DNA from: Histoplasma ohiense
Lineage: Eukaryota > Ascomycota > Eurotiomycetes > Onygenales > Ajellomycetaceae
Assembly: GCA_017607445.1 (NCBI GenBank)
Contig: JAEVHH010000003.1
Coordinates: 6,510,001-6,574,000, forward strand
Length of the DNA stretch: 64,000 nt
Direction: 5' to 3'
This document shows positions 37,558-49,686 of this stretch, piece after piece; position 1 is the first letter of the stretch; every line of letters starts with the position of its first letter. The notes below the pieces were generated by a model. It did not search any database, was not told the origin of the DNA, and saw only the letters and a program-made list of their open reading frames with translations. The position numbers and the translations under genes are program-made.

Positions 37558-37562
37558 ATAAT

Positions 37563-38867
37563 GGCTTGTAAACAGTGAATCTCAATCAGATATATGGTTT
37601 TTGAGTACTCTGTAAATTGTATAGAACTTGGTATAAATGATTTCCACTAGTTCATCAGCTGTAATGTTTTTGATGCAAGGAATATAGATTGTAAACTTGG
37701 TATATATATCCACAATCACTAAAATTGCATTGTAGATTTGATGAAGGAATGTAGAGGCTGGCAAGTCTGTAATAAAATTCATAGTAATGAATTTGAAAGG
37801 ATTTAATGATAAGAGAATTGTACTCAATTCTCCATATTGTCTGTGCTGTTTTGGCTTTACTCTTTGATAAGTATCACAAGTGGATATATAATCTTTGATA
37901 TCTCTGACTAGCTCATGCCAATAGTATTTGTTCTGGATGCTGTCTATAAACTTTTTTATATCAAAGTGACCCCTCTGTGGATCATCATGATTTGCACTGA
38001 TAATTTCATCAATGAGTGTCTTTTGTTGAGGGATATACATGCAATCATCAGCACATAATATATCATTCTCAGAAATTGTTTATAGTATATTTTCAGTGAC
38101 AGTCATGCTCTTCTCTTTTATCTTCTCTTTTTGCTCAGCAGCAAAAGAATCAATCTTCTGTGCTTTACTCAGAAATGAGATGAAGAATTCAGGCATTTCT
38201 GTATATGCTGAGTTCTCAAGAATAGTCTTATTGACTGCAATCCAGGGCATATATTGCTCAATGTGCAACAGAGGGGAAGAGTTTACACAAAAGATAGAAG
38301 ATGTTGATGTATGAAGCATTTTTCACTCATTAAAAGAAGCATTTTGCTCATTAGAGATCTGTGCACAGACTACATCAGAAGAAATATCATTTTGAAAAAA
38401 AGTATCAGCTTTTCAGTCTAGTCTAACTCCATGTTTCAGCTTCTGTTGCAGGGTAGATAATATAGTTTGATCATTATAGACCTCACTGTAGTCTGTGCGA
38501 CAACTGAGCTCATCAGCTGGATTCTTTGATTCAGAGTGATGCAGTAATACAAAATCATAAGCAGATAAAGCTTCCACTCATCTGATCTGACATCTGTTCA
38601 GTTTCTTAGTCATCATAAAGTACTGCAGATTGGCATGATCAGATCAGACTTGAATTGAATACTGACTTCTCTTCAGATAGTGTCTTCAATTCTTAAATGC
38701 TGCTACAATAGTCAAGAGTTCTTTATTATGAGTATCATAACACATTTCCACATCAATCAACTTTCTTGATCAGAAGGCAACTGAATGTCAGTGCTCATCA
38801 TTCTGCAACTGTGACAGAATAGCAGCAACTGCAAAAGTGAATGCATCAGATTTGATCTGAATACATC
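37563..38867 (-). pseudogene. pol: pol of A3, middle piece (integrase, RNase H)
   Basis: This continues A3 pol between B2 and H1. The integrase zinc region and core start (GHFDIKK..., DTYQR, ITMNFITDLP; 37582-38040) are open for 152 codons. The linker (38080-38319) and decayed RNase H follow. It is split by H1 at 38876 with the 8-bp target AAGCTGAG. Confidence 0.85.
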
Positions 38868-39260
38868 AAGCTGAGTAGACTGACCGTGTGACTGTGCATG
38901 GAACCATGACCAATTTTAGCGTTGATCCCATTCTCGTATATTTTGGTCCTGGTCCCATATATTGTTTTTCAAACCAGTCACTTTACACTGTTTGTATTAT
39001 AGCTCTGGTCCCATTTCACTGTTTATGAGAAATATTTAGATCTCAAATACTGTTCTTATCTTGATTTCTGAGTCACAGTCTCATTTGGTCCCATTTTACA
39101 AAACAGAACCAAACAGGACCATGACTTACCCATAATTACATAATACATATACCTTTATACTGAATGGTAGCTAATTATGATGTGAGTGTTACCAAATATT
39201 GTTACCTTTTTGATGTCACAACAGAAATATCATTATATGCCTGTAGGCATTTTGAAAATT

Positions 39261-39366
39261 AAAAAACAAAAACAAAAACAACAACTGAGAATATTATTAA
39301 AAAAAAAAAAACAAAAACCTTCAGCAAAAAAAAAAATAATGAAAAAAAAAAATAAAAATAAATAAA
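39261..39366. repeat. A-rich low-complexity tract in H1
   Basis: Poly-A and AAAAC/AAAAT runs follow the subterminal region of H1 and lie 3' of the histone-like gene on minus. Could be a 3' end or retro-copy tail; read from plus it is A-rich, so on the gene's strand it is T-rich. Confidence 0.6.
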
Positions 39367-39368
39367 AC

Positions 39369-39977
39369 TCATTTGTTCAATCTATAATTGTCAAAAAAAT
39401 TACTACTCAATTCTTCAGCAATCTTCACCATCAATCTAATATCCCTCACAGTGAGAGTCATTTACTCATGATGAATTATGATCTTAAGGCCATCTATGAA
39501 ATGATTAGTGAGATATTGTTACATCTGTTTTCACATGATATCATACACTCAAAAAGTGTGACCAATGTTGTCTTCACAGCAACTTGAAGAGCATTGAGAG
39601 CAGAACACTGAAAGTGATACTTCCCCCCATCAATCTTCTGAATAAGATATGCAAATGTGATCTTGGGGAAAATGAAATCCTCAGACTTCTGATAATAACA
39701 GATCTCATGAATAGCTTCTACTTTCATATCAGTATCTAGCATTATCAAAAAGTGTTACTTTGAATTTCATACTCTGCTTATCCACTTTTTTCATACAAGG
39801 GTGGGGGTTGCGCACCTCCCACACAGCACAGTGAGCATTGGGATGCTGCTTGTGATGGTGGGCTCAGACTGCTTTCCACTCCGCCACTCACTGCTCATAT
39901 GCTGCCTTGCAGAAAGCAGCAGTTGTTGGCATTGCTCTCTGACAAGGAATACCCTTATCACAGGCCATTTTTTTCAT
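39369..39977 (-). pseudogene. Divergent histone H3-fold gene carried by hAT H1
   Basis: The open core 39494-39748 aligns with histone H3 from alpha-N to alpha-2: AIHEICYYQKSEDFIFPK matches the ALREIRRYQKSTELLIRK region, FAYLIQKI the FQRLVREI region, YHFQCSALNALQVA the RFQSSAVMALQEA region, and TLVTLFE the YLVALFE region. Downstream, in another frame, HHE*MTLTVRDIRLM matches the HAKRVTIMPKDIQLA part, then a novel tail (stop at 39369). Upstream in frame with that tail is a His/Lys-rich segment from 39977 with two TGA breaks, unlike a normal H3 tail. Loop 1 is about three residues shorter than in H3, so it is not a typical CENP-A. Frame changes near 39740 and 39510 may be indels or tiny introns (the second is a 29-nt GT...AG piece that restores frame). 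Confidence 0.75.
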
Positions 39978-40553
39978 TGAGAGGGGAGGGGAGAAATCAG
40001 AGAGTGAGAGGGGAGGAATCAGAGAGTGAGAGGGGATGAGTGCAGGGAATAGATGCATAGATTTCAGAGAGAAAAGGACAGAGATTTATGGCAATGGATT
40101 TGCTAGATAGAATCAATTAATCAATCAGTATTCATTCACAGAAAACATTGAGATATTCATATTGCTTTTAATAGTTAACATACTGCTGCGGAATTATGAT
40201 GGGTTAGAGAGAGAAGAGAGAAAGAACAAAGAAAAAGAAAAACATGTGTGAATGTTAAACTGAGAGATTGTATATGCAAATAATCTCTATAGCAACAAAG
40301 AAACATCTCATCTGCATTCAGTCATAATATAACTTGCAGAGTGCATGCAGCATGTGATATCAACAAGTAGCACAAGAATGCAAACAGTGTTGCTATGAGA
40401 TATGTAATTTCTCATAACATATAGAAGTAGATTTTCTTTCTTCTTGAATTCTTTGATATATCTCTGTTCTTCCCATCACATTTCTGCATGGATAGTAACT
40501 TATAAAAAGAATATATTATTTTCTCTAGAAATCTTCATCATCATAATTAGAAT
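39975..40553. other. Divergent intergenic region in H1
   Basis: This lies between the minus-strand histone-like gene and the plus-strand coiled-coil gene. It contains a direct repeat of a GAGAGTGAGAGGGGA-type unit (about 39990-40036). No clear gene. Possibly a shared promoter. Confidence 0.4.
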
Positions 40554-41372
40554 GTGTTTCTCTCTCTCTCTTCTGCTGAAAACATATCTGTCCCCTCCTT
40601 CAAGGAACATTTGGTGGCTCTGTGTACCACCAAGGCATGCAAGCACCACCATCACCTTGAGGGGGAAGAGAAAGAATCCTTCAAGTGTGGAGAGGCTGAT
40701 CACAAGACACATCATATTGTCTTGAAAAAACTCTGTAATGAAGTAGATTGATAACAATTTTGGGTAACACTTCTGCTGAAATTTGACTAATATTATGAAA
40801 GGAATGATGTTGATGACTCAATGTGTGAGAAGTTGGAGAAGGAAGCAGTGGAGTTGCTCATACAGCAGCACTGAAATCAGAAGCACTCATGGAAATGATT
40901 TGAGATCAAGATGAAGAGAGAGAGAGCTGAGAAGATAGCAGCTGTGAAAAAGCACTGTCAGAAGAAGATTGAAGATGTATTTGTCTGCAAGACAAAGAAG
41001 CTCAAGCTGGTAGATTGTATTTTGAATATATTCATTGATAATGCTTTTTGATAACAATTCTGTTGTCTAATTGATTAGCAGGCTTCTGAAGAGAATCAGA
41101 GCATTGAGGCCTTGTTTAGATCTCATATACACTCAATGATTCAGAACATTGAGAAGGCAGTATTGCTTTCTGAGTATGCTAATTTGCTTGCTGCAGAGGT
41201 AGAATCTGAGGCAGCAGATCAGAAGATGCAGAACTTTGAAGCTCAAGTGAATCTGATGAAAAGAGAGAAAGATCCTTTCTCATCTGAGAAGGTAGCTGAG
41301 AAGGGTTTTGAGATGATTGTTTCCTTGAATGAGAAGAAGAAGAAGAGAGAGAAGGAGAAAGAGAAGAATTGA
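40554..41372 (+). pseudogene. Lysine-rich coiled-coil gene carried by hAT H1
   Basis: Not recognised. The exon-like stretch 40554-40751 (MFLSLSSAENISV..., with CKHHHH and KCGEADHKTHH) is followed by a probable intron (about 40764-40800), and a long helical stretch with EKLEKEAVELLIQQ and KKIEDVFVCKTKKLK. Another intron (about 41008-41081, ending TTAGCAG) precedes the last exon, an open 86-codon stretch 41112-41372 (EKAVLLSEYANLLAAEVESEAADQ then a KKKKREKEKEKN end). TGA breaks occur in the middle. Predicted mainly alpha-helical and basic at the C-terminus. Divergent to the histone-like gene, so a partner role is possible but unproved. Confidence 0.45.
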
Positions 41373-42020
41373 ATTGTGAAGAATGAAGAGAAAGAGAAAG
41401 AGAAGAAGAAGAAGAAGAAGAAGAAAGTTGAAGAAGAAGAGGAAATGATCTAAGAAAAATTTTTTTTTTTTACATATTTGTTTTTTAATATTTTTGTTAA
41501 ATTAATTGTATTATTATCTGTCAGAGATTACAAATTTTTTATTTGATATTTTATGTTATGCAATTCTTTGTTGTGAGAATATATTATTGTAGTGATATTA
41601 TGCTCATGATATATATATATATATATATGTGTATGTATACTGTAAGGTGTGTGTGACTTTACATATAGTATCGGTAAACAATGAAAGGTGATAAATTCAT
41701 ACTGCGGAATTGTGATATATTAGAGATAGATAATATATCTAATGAATCAACTTTTCGATACTTATAAACCTTAATAATATTTTTAATATTTTAATTATCA
41801 TTCTTTTCTATTTTATCATAATTTTGTTGTTGTTTATAAATATATTCTACTAGTGTTCTAACCAATTAGAGTGGGTTAATGAAAAGGGAGTAAAAAAAAA
41901 CTCAACAAATTTCTTAACTTTATTATCCTCAGAATTCATTCCACACATAATTTCTCATCATTTATATTCATCATAGCAACTTCAGTAATTGCTGAATCAG
42001 GGAATTCATCACCTTCTTTA
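41373..42020. other. H1 spacer before the transposase
   Basis: A GA-rich tail (41385-41450), T runs, an (AT) dinucleotide run (about 41610-41628) and AT-rich sequence. A TACTGCGGAATTGTGAT motif at about 41700 repeats one at about 40181. No gene seen. Confidence 0.5.
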
Positions 42021-44372
42021 ATGAAGATTCAAGATCTTATAGAAATAAGAGTGAATCAAACAATTTATGTTGTTTACAAGTCCTTGCAAGATGAGCTTTT
42101 TCAAGCCTGGTGGATGCACACTTTCTTTTTTCTTGATGATGAAAAACAACACAATCTATGGAAAAATCAGCATAGACAACAAGGAGATCTATGGAAAAAC
42201 TTTCAATAAGTTGCTGTGAAGATCACTGAAGAGCCATTTCTCTGCTGTAATCATTGCAACTTCATACAAAAACATCCATTCTGAAGTGGACATGGATCAG
42301 AAGGAATCACACAACATTTGAAATCTGCTGATTGTCTACAGCTTAGAGGAAAACATCAGAATATTCTTCATGGACTGGTACTTATATCATCTACTCTCAT
42401 TAATGGTAACAATATTTGGTAATGCTTATGTACTATTTTGCAGGAAAACATGCAAAAACAACAATGAACTGATGTTAATCTTTCAATTTCAACTCTTTCA
42501 TCAGACAACTTTCAAGAACAACTTCTACATCTATGTATATTCTTGAATCTTCCACTGCATGCTGTTGAAAACTCGGAATTTTGAACTTTACTTCAAATGC
42601 TTAATTCACATATTCAAATTCCTCATCAATTCAGTCTCTGCTCTTCTCTGAATACACATTACAACAATGATATGCAACAACTTGGACTTCTGTTGAAGAA
42701 ACAACAGAAGATATCACTGACAGTGGATGCATAAACAAGCATCAACAATCTATCCTTTTTGAGTGCAGTTTGTTATTTTATTGATGAGGATTGGAATTAT
42801 AAAGAGAAATTGATTGACTTTGAACAATTGAAGAGCAGTCATACAGATGAATATATGACTGATGTTTTCATGACAATCATTAAAAATGATTACTGAAATA
42901 TTTCATCAGATCTTCTCGCAATCACAACAGACAATGCAGCAAACAACTTGATCATGATACAGAGTCTGAAACAAAAACTGGTATTGTATAGATGAAATGA
43001 TAAACATGGACATATTCTCTGTATTGCACATGTTATTCAGCTTGTTGTTCAAGCATTGATTAAAGGCCTGGATATTGAATCTGAAAACACAGAACTGGCC
43101 AGTTGTTTTGATGAGAATGATGTTGAAATTGTTACTCACATCACATTCTTGTCAACCCTTCACAAGGTAATGATATTTGATAATGCTTCAGTGAAAATTG
43201 ATCAATTTGCTAACTATCTCATTATCTTTTTTAGATTTGTCACATTGCCAATGCAATCAGTACTTCTCCCAAACAACAACAATGATTCCACAATATTCAA
43301 GCCACACACAGCTCAGTTCCTCCTCTTAATATGATACAAGATGTTCAAACACAGTGGAGTTCTATCTATGAGATGGCAGTTCAAGCACTTCGACTAAAAG
43401 ATGCTGTGAATCATTGGATTCAGAATTCTGAGTGAGAGAAGATTCATGCTCTGAAACTTTCTGATACAGAGTGGGCACAGTTAAAATATGTTGTTGAACT
43501 GTTGTTTATCTTTTACAAAACAACAAAGGCTGTGTCTATTACAGTAACATCAATGATGCAAGCTTCTTGGTGGGTATACAACAGTTTATTTACTCATTTG
43601 GAAACTCAGATGACTTGTGTATGAGAAGAGCAATTCTGGGATAGGGTTATTTCTGCAGCAATTGAAAGAGCTCAAGACAAACTTGCAGAGTATTATGTGA
43701 GAATCAATCAACCATTTGCTGATTACTATGCTGTTGCTGCTGTACTTGATCCCTCTCATCGAATCAATGCATATACTCCCGGGGATTGGACGGCGGAAGA
43801 ACGACAAATCTATGTTGATATAGCTCGGACATACTACAACAACAACTATCGACAATATGAACAGGATAATACACAAGTTGAAGAGTCAATAGAGCATGAT
43901 TCTTTGGTTAGTAACTTTGTTTTTTAAAATACTCACTGAGATATTGATATTAATCTGTTACTAATATTTATTGATTAAGGATTTGCACTTGTTGATTGCT
44001 GCTGAAAATCTGAGCAAACAAAATTCTTGCAACACTGAATTTGACTGCTATCTATATGATGATTCTGTTAATATCAAAGGAAAATCTATTTTAGATCTGT
44101 GGAGGATGATCAGCAGTCAGTACCCAACAGTGGCAATGATGGCATGCGATATTCTGGCAATTCCATTGGCAGGAGTTGGTATGGAGAGAAAGTTTAACTC
44201 AAGTCAAGATATTTGTCACTATTGTCATGGTCAATTGCAAGGAGAAACTGTAAGAAATTGATGATGGTTAAGCATGGAAAAGAAAAAGAAATTGTTGATA
44301 AGAATTCTATTGTGGCAGAATTCTCTTCCAATGATATAGTGGAGGAAAAAATTGGGTGTGATTGTATATAGT
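42021..44372 (+). pseudogene. hAT transposase of H1
   Basis: Domains in order: a BED-type zinc finger (CNHCNF...GITQHLKSADC, about 42245-42340); a catalytic block with VDA*TS (DxWTS expected, about 42725) and a second Asp in ITTDNAANN (about 42930); a RNase H-like core; and a C-terminal hATC dimerisation domain (ILDLWRMISSQYPTVAMMACDILAIPLAGVGMERKF split, about 44085-44200). Probable introns: 42406-42443, 43167-43234 and 43917-43979 (each GT...AG, with CTAAT-like branch sites in the last two). TGA breaks are scattered, and a one-base deletion near 44250 shifts the C-terminus. Confidence 0.85.
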
Positions 44373-45455
44373 ATTAATGAGCTTGTGAGCGTTACCAATA
44401 ATCGTTACCAATTGTCATGTATTGTGAGTGTTACCAATAATTGTTACCAATTGTCATGTATTACATAATCATCAGAACAGGACCAAACTTGAGCTAAAAT
44501 CATGATCAGTCCCAGATCACATTCTTATTTTTCATAGTCAGTCACTTTGCATGGAATAATAAATTTTGTTGATTTCATAATAGTCATGTTAGGCCTAAAT
44601 CTGGTTCTTTTACACTCCATTTCTGAAAATTTTGGTCCCTTTACACTCCCATTCTGATCCTGGTCCCACTGGAAATCACGCCAAGAAATGGACTGGGACC
44701 AAATCAAACCAAACCAAATGTGAAATTCATGGTCCCACCGGCCAGCCTACTGCTATCTATATGATGATTCTGTTAATATCAAAGAAAAATCTATTTTAGA
44801 TCTGTGGAGGATGATCAGCAGTCAGTACTCAACAGTGGCAATGATGACACATGATATTCTGACAATTTCATTGGCAGGAGTTGGTATGGAGAGAAAGTTT
44901 AACTCAAGTCAAGATATTTGTCACTATTGTCATAGTCAATTGCAAGGAGAAACTGTAAAGAAATTGATGATGGTTAAGCATGGAAAAGAAAAAGAAATTG
45001 TTGATAAGAATTCTATTGTGGCAGAATTCTCTTCCAATGATATAGTGGAGAAAAAAATTGAGTGTGATTGTATATAGTATTAATGAGCTTGTGAGCGTTA
45101 CCAATAATCGTTACCAATTGTCATGTATTGTGAGTGTTACCAATAATTGTTACCAATTGTCATGTATTACATAATCATCAGAATGGGACCAAACTTGAGC
45201 TAAAATCATGATCAGTCCCAGGTCACATTCTTATTTTTCATAGTCAGTCACTTTGCATGGAATAATAAATTTTGTTGGTCTCATAATAGTCATGTTAGGC
45301 CTAAATCTGATCCTTTTACACTTCATTTCTGAAAATTTTGATCCCTTTACACTCCCATTCTGATCCTGGTCCCACTGGAAATCACGCCAAGAAATGGACT
45401 GGGACCAAATCAAACCAAATCAAATGTGAAATTCATGGTCCCACCGGCCAGCCTA
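44045..45455 (+). repeat. Tandem duplication of the H1 right end (705 + 706 bp)
   Basis: The segment 44045-44749 (hATC exon through the inverted repeat ending CAGCCTA) is repeated at 44750-45455. The two differ by scattered transitions and one indel (A missing in the first copy near 44250). H2 has only one such end. The outer repeat is the one bordered by the target duplication. Confidence 0.92.
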
Positions 45456-45463
45456 AAGCTGAG

Positions 45464-47061
45464 TCAAAATGAGCTAATAGAGAAGCATGTATAAAGTATG
45501 ATTTGAGCTCATTGAAAGCACTTTGAGCATCTTCTATTCATATAAAAGTGGCTTTTCTTTCCCTCTTCTTGCTCCCTTTTGTAAGTTCAAATAATGGGGC
45601 TGCAATAGAGGAGAAAGACTTAATAAATTGCTGATAGAAATTAGCAAAGCTCAAGAAGAATTGAACCTCTTTAATTGATTTAGATATAGATCATTCCACA
45701 ATAGTGAAGACTCTGTCTGACTCCATCTCAACATCATTTGTATCTATGACAAACCTCAGAAATGAGATCTTGTTCACTTCAAATTCACATTTAGAGAGTT
45801 TTGCAAATAGATTCACATGCTTGAGACATTCTAACATCTTAGTAACATGCACTTTATATTCCTGCTTTGAATTGGAGAATATGAGAATGTCGTCCAAATA
45901 GACAATGCAACATATATCCAACAAATCAGACAAGGCATTGTTAATGTATGCTTGGAATGTTGCTGAAGCATTAGCTAGTTCAAATGGCATAACTATATAT
46001 TCAAAATATTCATATCTCATTCTAAAGGCTGTCTTCCAATGGTCTTTTGTCACTATAAGTATGCGGTGATAGACATCTTGAAGGTCCAGCTTAGTGAATA
46101 TCTTGGCTTTTGAAAGTCTATTAAGTAATTCACTTATTAGAGATAGAGGGTATCAGTTCTTGATGATGATTCAATTTAACTCTTGATAGTCTACACAAAG
46201 ATGAAATTCATTATCTTTTTTGAGAATAAAGAGAATTGATGCATCAGCTGAGCTACTGAACAGTTGTATCCACTCTTTATCTAATACATTTTTTAAATAT
46301 TCTCTTAGAGCAGCTAACTCAGTTTCAGAGAGATTGTATATCAGCATAAATAAAGATTGTATATCAGACTCAAGATCTATACAGTGTTTCATCTCTTCTG
46401 ATCTTTTCACACTTATAGCAGCTTCTTCTGAGAAGATATGTGTGTATGACATGACATAATCAGATAGACCAGTTGGCAAGTCTGAATACACAGCTGAGAA
46501 TACATATGAAGCATGCTTTGAGTCTTTTGAATGTTCTGTAGATAATACTACAAGCATTTCTACTCTAGCTTCTGTGAGAACTTCAGCTAAAACATCTTGT
46601 TCAGAAATAATTTGAGGCTGTTGTTTATCTTCAGAGCTTCTAAAGAAGAATTGTTCATCTGATCAATCTATAAGAGGATTTGTTTGTTTTAATCAAGGAA
46701 ATTCTAATACAAGACTGTAATCCTTCATCTTCATCACATGAAAGAAATGAGATGTCTGCTGTGCATTATTCTTGTGATCAGTGACAGTAGTTGCAATGTT
46801 ATACTCTTCAAAAGAGCACATTATGCATCCATCAATTGACTTGACCATTTTGATTTTGCAGTGAGCAGCTTCTAGATTGTGATTCTTTGCTCAAAATTCA
46901 TTGACACAGTTCACTTCTAATTCAGAGTCTACTAACACAAGCACTTTTTGCAGACTCTTAGATGTAGCAAGTTCCACTGTGACAGTGAAGCTTAAGGCAT
47001 TTTTGCATCAACTTTTCATATTTATGACTGTCATTGCAAGCTGAATGATGTGTCTTAAGTG
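45464..47061 (-). pseudogene. pol: pol of A3, 5' piece (protease, RT)
   Basis: RT pieces 45691-46053 (with YLDDILIFSNSKQ, about 45890) and 46171-46557 are open; the protease-like region lies at about 46900-46960. The -1 heptamer A AAA AAC is at 47061-47067. Breaks are TGA. Confidence 0.87.
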
Positions 47062-48386
47062 TTTTTTGAGTCCTTCAAGTTCTTTGTGTCTTTCATATCA
47101 GATTTCAAGTTGGACTTGGTGTTTTCAGATTTGTCTTTGGGTCATTTGAAACACAAATCAAAGATATGTCCTGATCACTTGCAATAACAGCAATATTTTG
47201 ATTGGGTGGAGTCATCAGACTTTGTAGTGTCATTTCATCTGTGTTTGTTTTGTGATCTATTATCAGCATTATTTCTGTTGTTAAAGCTTTGAGTGGGGTT
47301 TTTGAAATTTGACTTCTCTTTAAGCTTCTTCCATCTCTCTGGCAGATTCAATTCTGTCATTGCAAGTTTATGTAGAATGGCATCATAGCTTAACTCTTTC
47401 AATTTGATTGCATATTTGTCAAATTCTCAGTGAATGGAAGATAGAACTTTCATATAGAGGTGTGATTTCTGATGATATTCACTATAAGAATGCTGCAGAC
47501 ATTCTTCAATTGATTGTAAGTGTGAAGCAAATTGTTGAACTGTCTGATCTTCTTGTTGCTCTGTTTTTCAGTACTGTCTATCAGCATCTCAGAAACTTCT
47601 ATCTGAATCAGTGACTTGACATTGCATTCAACTAACAAATTCTTCCCATGGTGGCAAAGTCTGCATATCATGTGTATGTTGATACCAACATTGTTGCATC
47701 TTGACATTGAAATGAGTAACAGCTTTGATGATCTTTCAATGGTTGTGTTTGTTGTAGTAATCAAGATCACTGACATGAAAAGCAATAGCAGCTGTAACAA
47801 AGTTTTCAAATTCTTTCATGCTTTGATCTCAGAACTTTTCCACATCTCTCTGAGAAGAGTGATCACTCATGTCAGAATCTCAAAGTTCTAATTGTCAAAG
47901 TGGTACTCAACTACATCTCCCACTGACAGTAGTCACAGTGCTTTTTACTAAGATATTGAGTGTTTGTAGTGTGGTTTCTGATGATCTGAGAATACTGATC
48001 ATGTTATCACAGTTATCATTCACACTAGTTGCATCTCTACTGTGGTTTGGATGTGCTTCTAGTGTATTTTGAGTGGCTGGAATTGTTTCATTCAATTCTT
48101 GTAGTAAAGTGTCACACTGCTGTTGAAGTTCTCACAATTCTTTCTCAGTCTGTAATTTTTTGATTCTTCTGATCACAGTTATCTTCTCAGTCTCAATTGT
48201 ACTGAGATCTTCAGAAGAGATATCCTCTTCTGAACTATACTCAGAGTCTGATTTCATAGAGAAAGATGATGCTTATTGCACACTTTCAGTAGCAGAAGTG
48301 TGTGTTTTGCAGTTTTCTTTCATGATGTTTGTTGCTTTGAGTTTGATGGTAGCATGAGTACAGCAGATGCTGCAGATAGAGGTCAT
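47055..48386 (-). pseudogene. gag: gag of A3
   Basis: Exactly 1332 nt from ATG (47 nt from the LTR) to TAA, the same as A2, with no net indel. The zinc knuckle region is at about 47140-47185. Interrupted by TGA, TAA and TAG. Confidence 0.85.
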
Positions 48387-48433
48387 AACTATTACTCAAC
48401 AGATCATCTCTTGAAGATTGAGTGATTAGAAAC

Positions 48434-48698
48434 TGTGAGATGTAGTGACAGTGTGAAGAGTAACAGTAGAAGATAGTTTATAGTGTAGTGGAGATAATAG
48501 TAATATATTGTAAAGTGTAGTATAGTAGTGTAACATAGTGTAGCTAATTGCTAAGGAAGAAAAGAAAGAGAAAGAAGATGTGCGAAATACATACATCGAT
48601 ATATATATATACATATAGAAATAGCGGTAGCGAGAGTATAATGGAAAGAGGTAAGAATAAGCGAAGATAATAAGGAAATAATAAACAAGTGCATTACA
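48434..48698 (-). repeat. 5' LTR of A3 (265 bp)
   Basis: TG...CA ends, followed by AATTC. It keeps CG at several places where the 3' LTR has CA or TG. Confidence 0.92.
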
Positions 48699-49686
48699 AA
48701 TTCAGTCATCTGTAGCACTTGCTGCTGAAGAATACTTTGTAGATCTAAGTTGTCATCCACCACATTCAGATGCAGTGGGTGTTTGTAGAATTGTTTATAG
48801 TTCATTTCAATATCTAGAGACATGTAATAATAAAAAAAGAAAAGAAATACTTGTAGACATTCAGTTCTCTCACAGACACTATTCACAGTGTTGCAGTGCT
48901 AAGCTTTGTCAAGCTTCTTCATGAACATTATTCACAGTGTTACAGTTCATAGACACTCAGGCCTTGTAGAACACAGTTGATTGTGTCTCAGATGCTTAGA
49001 CACAACAGTCTATATAATTAACAATAAAAACACTCAGATTCACAAGAAATCTCTTGTAACAACTAGACACTCAGATCTGTAAACAACACACTCAGATGTA
49101 AGAACTAATAATAAGACACTCAGATTTTAAACACAGAAGAATCAATTCATAATATAATAAATGTACTTTGATTAACAATCTAGCACTATTCTAATACAGA
49201 TTACAAATTGATTAAGAAAAGAAAGAGAAAAGAAATCAGAAGAAAAGATTGTACAAAGAGAATTCTTATAGAGAGAATTTCAGAGTGAAAGAATATCAGA
49301 AGTCACTTCACAGTGAAGCATGGAGCAGAAGAACATTAAGAGCTACACAGAAGAATTATTAGAAACTATATAAGTGCAGAGCATAAGATGAGAGAATCAT
49401 TGAAAGCTACACAGAAGAATTATTAGAAACTATACAAGCACAGAGTGTGAAACAGAAGAATCATTGAAAACTACACAGAAGAATCATTAGAGACTATACA
49501 AGCACAGAATATAGAATAAGAGAACATTAGAAGCTACACAGAAGAATCATTAGAAACTACACAAACACAGAGCATGGAGCAGAAGAATATTGAGGGTTAC
49601 ACAAGATCACAACAGCCAGAAACAAGCGGGTGCAGAAGGGGAGTTGATTGTGTAAGTTAATTACTAACAGATGCTAACTCATCACA
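48699..49686 (-). mobile_element. 5' end of B0: leader and LTR
   Basis: Leader sequence of family B (48699-49152, with the CACTCAGA repeats) is followed by a heavily damaged LTR (49153-49686, 534 bp; its first bases read TATAAT instead of TGTAAC). It is continuous with 28081-28416 once A3 is removed. Right flank GAGCT begins H2. Confidence 0.85.

Larger units (their letters stand above)
38876..45455 (+). mobile_element. hAT DNA transposon H1 with cargo
   Basis: This is a 6580-bp element with terminal inverted repeats (left TAGACTGACCG, right complement TAGGCTGGCCGG). It is flanked by the 8-bp duplication AAGCTGAG at 38868-38875 and 45456-45463, the hAT hallmark. It lies in A3 pol. The transposase is on plus (42021-44372). 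The left 2.6 kb, beyond what a hAT needs, holds a histone H3-like gene on minus and a coiled-coil gene on plus. The right end is duplicated (44045-44749 and 44750-45455), giving two right inverted repeats. Confidence 0.93.
28417..48698 (-). mobile_element. Gypsy family A element A3 (holds B2 and hAT H1)
   Basis: LTRs of 265 bp each (28417-28681 and 48434-48698) are flanked by AATTC at 28412-28416 and 48699-48703. Internal A sequence runs 28682-31329, then 37563-38867 (after B2), then 45464-48433 (after H1). Without the insertions it is about 7.4 kb. The LTRs differ by about ten transitions, so it is older or more damaged than A2. Confidence 0.93.

Noticed and set aside
39494..39748. CENP-A (centromeric H3) assignment
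   Set aside because: Loop 1 is shorter than in H3, where CENP-A usually has a longer one, and the gene is inside a transposon; only the H3 fold can be supported.
43586..43876. Minus-strand 96-codon frame in H1
   Set aside because: Complement of the transposase exon, which has hAT motifs on plus.
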